A DNA stretch of 64,000 nt, taken from Prosapia bicincta. Its lineage: Eukaryota > Arthropoda > Insecta > Hemiptera > Cercopidae. The notes under the pieces are model-generated. The model searched no databases. It was not told the DNA's origin and saw only the letters and a list, made by a program, of their open reading frames with translations. The stretch covers positions 5,897,001 through 5,961,000 of the forward strand of contig JBAIZL010000376.1 in NCBI GenBank assembly GCA_036971475.1, in the 5' to 3' direction. This document shows positions 57,405 through 64,000 of the stretch, piece after piece; positions within the stretch are counted from its first letter, which is position 1, and every line of letters begins with the position of its first letter. The translations under genes and the position numbers were made by a program.

Positions 57405-58420
57405 TTGAAATTTTATATTTAATACTATTACAATTGTTTAAATGTTACTAAGCAAATTCAGATTTAAAGATTGAGCAAGTCAGTTTAATGAAAGATGTTT
57501 TATTGGTTAAATATTTATGCGTTCATAGATGATTACTTTTGCATCTCTTATGAATCACATTTTATGATAATTTAAATGTTTTGAAGAAGGAGAAGATGCA
57601 TTATAACACTTATATATTTCCTATGTGATCTTTAAATTTCTGCAAATATGTGTCACGATTTGCGATTAGGTCAAATAACTAACCAAAGATGTTAAGTATG
57701 TAAAAATTCTCTTTTACACCAAACGTTTACTTTTTATTTTCATAAGTTAAAGCGTCCGATTTCAGATCAAGTCTCCGATTTTTTGAATGAGCTCTTAAAA
57801 TAAAAATTAGTAATAGTTGCATAAAATATACCTAATTTATATCTTGTATGCAAATAACATTATCGTGTAAAACATTTACACACAATCTATTAACTAAGTG
57901 AAGGATATTACCACATGGCGTAGTGTTTGAATATTTATGTTTAAATAATAGTGATTCTCTGTAGCGATCACTAATTTATAGTCATCTCGCTGAAAGACTC
58001 TATGTTTCAAAAGGTCTTGTTTCAACCGGATTCAAAATATAAAGCTACAATGTACACTACATAGAATTAGGGATGAAAATCCTAATAGGCATAGGCCTAT
58101 AGTTTAACGTAGCCGAATAACAGTGGTTAGATAGGTTAGGCCTAGATTTGTAAATTTGTATGATGATATGTAATCTAATATATTAATTATATAACAGAAA
58201 ATATACTTCATTAAATAGAAAAAAATAAAGATAGGGTAATTTTCAGTGGTCTTTTGATGTATCTTGCTAACCTAGCGATAATCTTTAGCTTTATTTTTGA
58301 AACTTTATGCTAATCTAAAAGAAACAAGAAACCGAAGAATTACCGCTTATTACTTGAAAAAAATGATAGTGCTCTTTAAATTTGTTCTTGCAAACAACTT
58401 TTATAATAATTCCATTTTAC
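57405..58420 (+). repeat. Dispersed repeat R2, copy d (middle blocks missing)
   Basis: Starts with AATGTTACTAAGCAAATTC (R2 block 1), lacks blocks 2-3, resumes at GATTTGCGATTAGGTCAAATA, and has a full tail: TAGGCCTATAGTTTAACG, AGCCGAATAACAG, GGCCTAGATT, CAGAAAATATACTTCATT and a following ATAATCTTTAGCTTTAT. Internal loss rather than end truncation separates it from copy c. Confidence 0.6.
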
Positions 58421-58882
58421 TCTTCTTTCATTCTTATTAGTGCCGATAAAAAGAAATAAATTAATATTGGACGGATTTTTTGAGCCAGTCTTTATTCAAA
58501 ATATTCTTATGTGGGTTTGTGTACGCTTTAAAATCTCAAATGCTTATACATGGATTGCGCTTAAATTTTAACACTTCATGCAATCCGCTTCAAAGATGAA
58601 TTTTGTGTCCTTTTTGCGTCAGTAACAAACCCGTGATCGCGATGAAACAGCTTTACCAACAAAAAACCATCTGCGCTTACGAGGAGAATATTCGACATTC
58701 AAACTCAAATCACAGCTACAAGTGAAAAATCACCTGTACATTTTTTAATAACGCAAAGAAACGTACCCACTCGCATCTCACACAGATTACTATACTACCT
58801 AAATTAAATATTCAGTATAAACGAGGTACATTTTGAGTGATCATCTCGTGATAAGCTGCGCCGTAAGTCATATCGTAGGTAG
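58421..58882. other. Intergenic stretch, no gene recognised
   Basis: Mixed-composition sequence with CCCGTGATCGCGATG at ~58,630 and no long frame. It may belong with the coding-like patch that follows, but nothing shows this. Confidence 0.4.
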
Positions 58883-59148
58883 TGGTTATTTGGGAATTTC
58901 ATGACTCACCCAAACTGTGAATGCTCCATCTGGAGTTACAACACCAGTGACCTCCAGTCAAATGTCCAATTGTTCACTCCAGCATTTCTAAAAAATTACG
59001 CGAGCACACAGGCGTTTATGATCGCACTATGCAATTGACAGATGCAGAAATTAGGGGAAATTCTTCTTCTTGGATGCGCCAGGATAAAATGAGAGACATG
59101 TCTCATCAGATTGATTCTGGCAACGTTTTGATCAAAAAACGGACATAG
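58883..59148 (+). other. Coding-like patch in two overlapping frames, possible decayed exon
   Basis: Two frames look protein-like in an otherwise AT-poor-in-information flank. Frame one is open 58,883-59,035 with an ATG at 58,901 (HPNCECSIWSYNTSDLQSN, then FTPAFLKNYASTQAFM). Frame two is open 58,951-59,145 (KKLREHTGVYDRTMQ, EIRGNSSSWMRQDKMRD, SHQIDSGNVLIKKR) and ends at a TAG. Frame two has balanced composition with several Trp/Met/His/Gln, unlike the Lys/Asn/Ile/Phe words chance ORFs give here. It has no start codon at its left, so it could be a terminal exon or a retropseudogene piece. I do not recognise the protein and assign no function. Confidence 0.3.
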
Positions 59149-59692
59149 CCTTAGGTCTGCATTGCTTTAGCCTCTGTAGTATTGCAAAATAATACTTATA
59201 TGAAACGTATGCTTGTTGTTTTGTCCATAGTTTCTCATCCAAGTAATAACAATGTGCCACAGCAAAGCGTAGCAGGGTACTGATAGTATTAATCAAAAAT
59301 AATTTAAAATGAAACGAATAGTTTAATAGGATTAAATTAGTTGTAATGAAATTGGATTTATAACATGTAGAACATAGCAACAACACAAATTAAGCAACAA
59401 ATTAACTTACCTACTACATACATCACGTAGTCTACATCACAGAAACAATGAGGCTTTATCATCAATGAGGTTATGAACTTATATAGAAAAACCTTAGGGA
59501 TTGAACCCTTTCTTTAAGGTAAATAATGGTTATTTAAGTGTTAATGCGGTTAAATAATAAATACAAAAACTTTTCAACTAGGTTGCAAAGTCTTAAGATC
59601 AAACTATTACAACCCTAAATCAAACAGTTTTGTAGAAGTACTTTAACACAATACTGACTTTATGCATTTTACTATCTAATATAACTTCCTTA
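59149..59692. other. Intergenic stretch, nothing recognised
   Basis: Non-repetitive AT-rich sequence with no convincing frame on either strand. Confidence 0.4.
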
Positions 59693-60218
59693 CACATTTC
59701 GTATCACTCTCACACTAGCAGTGCAGTCCTCCTGGGCCAGCCTACTCCGCACGGTTGTGCGTTATAGTCCTACATCTTATACCATACTCATACTTTCCGT
59801 CCAGTCCTCCTGGGCAAGCCTACAATAGAGGGTCAGGCTTCACACATTCCTTGCCACGCTTACACTAGCCGTATATCCCATTCGCTTACAATGACGGCGA
59901 TCCGCCGTCGCGAACCGTGTGCCATTCTGTGAAGCGACGGTGAATCGCCGTCCTCCAATATAACTCATTTTTATCGAGTTAGTTCTCATTAAATCCAATA
60001 GATCGCATATGCATCTTATTCTACAGGCTTTGGGCTTTCCAATGGTAGTATTTTTATCTTCTTTGGACTGTCCGTTCTTTAAATAATTACGTTTTATCTG
60101 GCGACCGATCAGCTGACATTGTCTGTGATGTTGTGTTTACGTCGTAGTTGTGTGGGATATGTTTATAAGCTAACCAAATTGTTTTTAATTTGTTATTTGT
60201 GTTCTTTTTAAGTTAAAA

Positions 60219-60371
60219 ATGAGTGTATTTAATATTTTATTTGTTGATGGAAGTGAGAAGAAGTTGAAGGATTGCGAAATTGAAAGAATTATTGGAGAAT
60301 GGGACAGTGATTTGTTTGATGAAACATTTGAGAGTGATAATGAAATAGGACAGTTGGACATTGAATCTTAA
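60219..60371 (+). pseudogene. Transposase N-terminal scrap (piggyBac-like), 50 codons
   Basis: ATG frame ending at TAA 60,369. It is strongly acidic, with KKLKDCEIERIIGEWDSD and FDETFESDNEIG, which resembles the acidic N-terminal segment of piggyBac-type transposases. The ATG context (TTAAAAATGAG) is favourable and it is the first ATG after the 5' end. The protein stops far short of the roughly 550-600 residues usual for the family. It shares the element with the AT-hook fragment at 60,571-60,915. Family assignment rests on position inside the element more than on the peptide itself. Confidence 0.5.
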
Positions 60372-60570
60372 ATAGATGTAGATGTAGGTAATGAATAAAA
60401 TAAAATCATAATAGACTGTAATATAACAGGTTCACCACATCATGAAAAATGTAACTGCCTTGTTCTGCAATAAGTGATAAGTTGCAACTTGAGCAGCCCT
60501 CTTGTAGTTATGTTAGGCCTAGAACTCCACTAGATGTAAATAATGTAATTTCTGATATAAATGTCCATGA

Positions 60571-60915
60571 TATGGACCATCCATTTCACCATCAAATTCA
60601 GATGATGAAAGCTCACAGAATTCCAATCTAATTGAGCTACTCGATCAAATCTACCTTGATGGAATAATAACTCTGTCTCCTACTGCTAGTGAGGAGGCTG
60701 ATGCCCATAATTTTCTTGATCCTTGTCCTAGGCCTATTAGAATTAGTACTAGAGATAGGGGTAAACCAAGAAGGGGTAGGCCTGAAGAAAAAATTCCATG
60801 TTCCAAACCACCTAAGCCCACTAAAAGGCCAAAGAACCAGTCGGTGGGAGTGTGGACTGTGCCTCGTCACACTTCACCTACTAGAATGTTTCAAAGTATA
60901 CAACACAAAAGTTAA
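60571..60915 (+). pseudogene. Transposase fragment with AT-hook-like basic stretch
   Basis: An open frame of ~115 codons without an initiating ATG. It runs from a Ser/Asp-rich start (SNSDDESSQNSN) through SPTASEEADAHNFL to RGKPRRGRPEEK, whose RGRP core is AT-hook-like, and ends in a Pro/Lys-rich part and a TAA at 60,913. Sequence just upstream (QLEQPSCSYVRPRTPLDV, ~60,480-60,535) seems to belong to the same protein in a shifted frame, so several frameshifts are present. After the stop, HPEEYFGVF (~60,955) may be the first residues of the main domain. The catalytic region is deleted. Antisense and +2 ORFs here are shadows. Confidence 0.5.
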
Positions 60916-61420
60916 CTTTTCTAACTACTTGTGAAATTGAAACATATTCTTTGCACCCTGAAGAATATTTTGGAGTATTTCCAAAGGTAATTTATGCTTT
61001 TACTTTAGGATAATTGAAATTAAAAAAAATAAAGTTTGATATTTTTCATTGAAACATCTTAGTTGTTTACATATTATTAAATTATAAAAGTAAAGATATT
61101 ATAAATATTAGTATATATTTTGAAAGTAAATGTATTTGTGAATAAAAAAATAACAATAGATTCCATAACAAACATAAATATGAACTAAAAAAAAGTAATC
61201 AACAAAAACCTTTAAAAATGGTCTAAAAAAATGGTTTTTTATGGCTTAGTCGGTGTAAAAAAAATTGTAAGCGAATGGGATATTCCTCCTGGGCCAACCT
61301 ACTCCGGAGCGTCAGGCATAACACGTCGTACCATACTCACACTAGTCCTCCTGAGACTGCCTAACCTAGAGGTCAGGCTTTACACTATTCGTATCACACG
61401 CACACTAACTGTCTAATCTA

Positions 61421-61874
61421 AAAAGATTCTGACGTTATATTGATACTATTACAGTATTCATAATCGTTATTCTTTACATTTAACTAGAATATCTCCATAG
61501 CGTTATTCGAATAAGTCCACTTTTTGTTTATCACTACTTGTCCAACTTCAAATGTCTTTCATGATTGGAGATAATGAAGAATATGGGATGTTGATTTCTC
61601 TGGTGCCTCTCCAAAAGGAACAGTTTGCTTCCTCATTGCGTACCATCTAAATACAAGTTTATAGAACCCTACTTCAGTCTATGGATTTGCCTCTTTATTT
61701 GTGGACTATTGATATTCTACGTCTTTTTACCTTTGTTACTTAAGAAGGTTTAATCAACTGAATCTCTGGATTACTGCTAACTTCTTCTTGACTTTCATTT
61801 TTCTAAAAGTAGTTACCCTATTTCTACTTGGTAGTAATTCTCTTTATTGATATAATTAGTCTGTTTGGTTATTA
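61421..61874 (-). other. Probable continuation of the minus-strand LINE relic, too decayed to read
   Basis: On the minus strand, short pieces look like continuations of the LINE protein below (KVKKKLAVIQRF near 61,760-61,800; SPQIKRQIHRLK near 61,690-61,720), but frames change constantly. On the plus strand the stretch is T/C-rich and has no gene. Confidence 0.3.
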
Positions 61875-62160
61875 TATGCTGGTTTGTATATTCACTATAA
61901 ATCTTTCACATTTTTTGTCAAGTCGCTCTTTGGTCTTCAGTTGAACATTTAGTTCAATTTTATCTTGTAATTCCTGTCTGAAACTATTCCATACTGTTGA
62001 ATTGTTAACAGACTTTGGTCTAATCTCTTAGTCGATGGTTTTTCCACTCAACGTTAATATCACTTGTGAGTGCCCTGAGTACATATTCATATCTTTTTCA
62101 ATATCTATGAGATATTATGACGACAGTTTACTTCTCCTATCAGTTTTAAATCATTTCTAA
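61875..62160 (-). pseudogene. LINE (Jockey-like non-LTR retrotransposon) fragment, end of endonuclease domain
   Basis: The minus strand reads in one frame from ~62,114 to 61,875, interrupted by one TAA (62,030-62,028). Before that stop it has SGHSQVILTLSG, resembling the SDH-x-P motif that closes the APE-type endonuclease of Jockey/CR1-like LINEs, with the usual Asp replaced by Gly. After it come VWNSFRQELQDKIELN and TKERLDKKCERFIVNIQ. These fit the W-x-x-FR and LD-x-x-x-E-x-F-x-x-x-IQ linker between endonuclease and reverse transcriptase. No RT motifs survive. The clade within LINEs cannot be fixed from so little. Confidence 0.5.
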
Positions 62161-62204
62161 CAACTATACTATTTATAATTATTTTTACTAAAAATAAATT
62201 TCAG

Positions 62205-62470
62205 TAATGCAACAACGTGAGGCGTGGCTTGATCTTGTAAACGAAATTATCGGTTTCTCAGCCTGAAATATTTAAGATCTTGCTATGGTTTTAGGTCTGC
62301 TTAAGTCTCCGGTCTAAACTGCTGGAACCAGGGGTAGCAACCAAAGCCTTAGTAACGTGTTAAATTATATCCTCGTTGTTAATTGTATTACATTCATCTA
62401 TAACTTTGAAATTATTCGAAACTTGTGATTTTCTAATGTGTTTAAAGTTATAATCACAGGCGTTTAGATT
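62205..62470 (+). repeat. Dispersed repeat R2, copy e (fragment)
   Basis: Shares GGTTTTAGGTCTGCTTAAGT with the next bases CTCCGGT at 62,288 and 50,217, plus the following TTGTTRTATTRCATTCATCT-like stretch and GTGATTTTCTAATGTGTTTAA. It covers only R2 blocks 2-3. Confidence 0.55.
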
Positions 62471-64000
62471 TAACTATCACTCCTAATTTTTTGTCATTAT
62501 TTTGATACTACTGACTTTTAAAACGTTTTATCAAATCTTTATTACCAGCTTAAAAACGTCATTTTCTCCTTGACGCATTGACAATTTGATCCTGTTTAAT
62601 TAAATCAAATTAGAAAAAAACAAATATGTGTATTATTACATTTGTAAGTTATTACTTTCAAGCACGATAATTTATTCATTCAGAGCAACAATATCTTTAA
62701 GGAATTATTAAGCTAGTTACTCATATATTCACCCTCAAAGGTATTATTTAAACTTTACAAAAATAAATTATTTTTAACGATATCAAATTTATGACTTATT
62801 CTAAATATTTGATAATATTTCATAATTTTGAGGGGTTTACCAATAATGTATAGTTTTAGCTCACACCTTTGTAATACTTGAACAGGTACAATGAAAATAA
62901 TACAAATTTTGAAACTTGAACAATAGATATTTTTGAAATAATAATTTATTCCCAACAATTGAAATTAGATGTTTGTAATCAGAAGTGTTTACGTTCAAAT
63001 CTGAAAAAAAGAATACATGTGTTTAATAAATATTATAATATAAAATAATATGTTTGCTATTGTTTGCAAAGAATTTTTTTAAAACTAACTAAATAAGATT
63101 ATCAAATATGCACAACATTATGTACTTATTTTTTATTGAATAAATTATTTTGAACTTTCTCAATGTAATTCGAAAAAAATTTCAATTTATCGAAACCATT
63201 AAAGCAGGCTACTTTGCATCTTTAACCTGTTTATTGAGTGTAGTACTTGTTACTCCTTATTTAGAGGTAATAACTATTATACAATACAATTGCGTGACCA
63301 AAGTATATATACTCGTATTATCTTTAAAACTACAATTTTTAAAATAAATTTGAACATGGCCAAACCAATAATGATTGTTTTTCTTCAAATGAATGAAAAT
63401 ATCATTTAATTTCGAGAATTCAACTAGCTTAGAATGCAATATAATATAAAGTATTGAAATAAAGCTGTACCATAACAATTTAATACAATTGTTTTCGGTT
63501 TGTACATTCTCAGAAAATTTATTTTTACTAGTTGATATTCACGGGGCAAACATTAGTTTTCGTGAGGCCAGATTGATTACTTATCCTAATTATTTTCCGT
63601 CTTCCCACCTTTCTGTCCTAATTTCTATTTCTATTCCTAACCTCAATTTTTTTGTTACAGTAAGGACTTATGAGTAAGCGCAAGTAGTATTAAAAAGTAA
63701 ATTTTTATTTCAAAAGATTAATTACTGTTGAATTAACCTATTTAACGTCAACTTTAAATTGGTTCGTTTTTGCTGGACATAGTTGCATTCAGTTCGTGTT
63801 CTGTTAAATGCGGTTTAAGCAGCATTCCTTAATAATAGAGTGGAATTAACTTTTAGAACGAATGGAACCTTCTTTTACTAACTGTGGTAATTTATAATTA
63901 ATTTCATTTCATTTGTTAAACTTTGGATTAAATGTTGTTACTGTCTTAGTCTTAAGTATGTTAATATATCTTCAACAAATTCATATCAGTAAAAAAATAT
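62471..64000. other. AT-rich stretch, nothing recognised
   Basis: No repeat, RNA or protein could be supported. The short ORFs here on both strands (62-73 codons) are Phe/Ile/Leu/Lys-rich chance frames, several starting at non-ATG codons. Confidence 0.5.

Larger units (their letters stand above)
59877..61279 (+). mobile_element. piggyBac-like DNA transposon, internally deleted, 16-bp perfect TIRs
   Basis: The ends are perfect inverted repeats, CCCATTCGCTTACAAT (59,877-59,892) and its complement at 61,264-61,279. Both are flanked by ATAT (59,873-59,876 and 61,280-61,283), a palindromic 4-bp target duplication in place of the family's usual TTAA. Inside the left end are GACGGCGATCCGCCGTC and GACGGTGAATCGCCGTC, near-palindromes of the subterminal kind. 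The interior encodes scraps of an acidic N-terminal region and an AT-hook-like basic stretch but no catalytic DDD domain, so at 1.4 kb it cannot move by itself. The CCC start and 4-bp palindromic target support piggyBac. The non-TTAA target and lack of catalytic domain leave some doubt. Confidence 0.72.
59693..61420 (+). repeat. ~70-bp minisatellite, about four units, split by a transposon
   Basis: Units start CCTCCTGGGC at 59,728 and 59,806, TCCTCCTGGGCC at 61,284, and CCTCCTGAGAC at 61,347, with half a unit upstream (TTCGTATCACTCTCACACTAG). Other shared words are GGTCAGGCTT (twice) and CATACTCA/CATACTCAC. Unit lengths are 62-78 bp. The second unit is interrupted by the 1.4-kb piggyBac-like element at 59,877-61,279. 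Confidence 0.8.

Noticed and set aside
60637..60934. ORFs 60,637-60,870 (-) and 60,689-60,934 (+)
   Set aside because: Both are out of frame with the AT-hook-containing transposase frame and have no independent support.
61231..61416. 61-codon ORF spanning the right piggyBac end and the minisatellite
   Set aside because: It crosses the transposon/flank junction, so it can only be fortuitous.
62755..63677. Four 62-73 codon ORFs at the right end
   Set aside because: Phe/Ile/Lys-rich chance frames, overlapping on opposite strands, without motifs or good start contexts.

Overview
The window is eukaryotic and non-prokaryotic in every respect: no operons, ribosome binding sites, tRNA/rRNA genes or intact genes. 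It is very AT-rich, with a giant satellite, decayed arthropod-type transposable elements (BEL/Pao, Penelope-like, piggyBac-like, Jockey-like LINE), long TA microsatellites and scattered AGGCCTA words. This suggests an insect or related arthropod; a hemipteran is my guess, but the species cannot be fixed from sequence alone.

Left two thirds (1-43,478): one uninterrupted head-to-tail array of a 59-bp satellite, roughly 735 monomers, all in one orientation. It runs off the left edge of the window. Each monomer has a conserved box (AAAATGCCTAGCAACGC), a variable stretch defining subtypes, and an A-tract/TATATA/T-tract. Homogenisation shows at several scales: a 3,056-bp unit (1-4,122), a ~1.4-kb ~24-monomer higher-order unit (about 6.2-17.7 kb), a ~7-kb tandem duplication (16,101-23,047 and 23,048-30,168), a 2,649-bp-offset duplication whose copies look identical (37,031-39,584 and 39,680-42,233), and 586/588-bp (10-monomer) duplications. 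Short ORFs inside the array are by-products of the repeat.

Array edge (43,479-44,893): the array stops abruptly inside a 5'-truncated BEL/Pao retrotransposon that keeps only the integrase core, the DUF5641-type C-terminal region, a polypurine tract and a probable 3' LTR. At least two frameshifts make it a pseudogene.

Right third (44,894-64,000): a repeat-filled flank without a confident host gene. It holds two copies of a dispersed repeat R1 (~44.9 and ~54.9 kb), at least five pieces of a second family R2, a ~300-bp foldback element (51.5 kb), a broken GIY-YIG endonuclease end of a Penelope-like element (53.9-54.6 kb), TA/GA microsatellites, a cryptic coding-like patch (58.9-59.15 kb), an internally deleted piggyBac-like element inserted at an ATAT inside a ~70-bp minisatellite (59.7-61.4 kb), and a minus-strand LINE scrap (61.9-62.2 kb). 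No satellite monomers were seen in this flank, so the array border is sharp.

No set of genes works together here. The biology is repeat dynamics: a large, actively homogenised satellite of centromeric or heterochromatic character next to a transposon graveyard.
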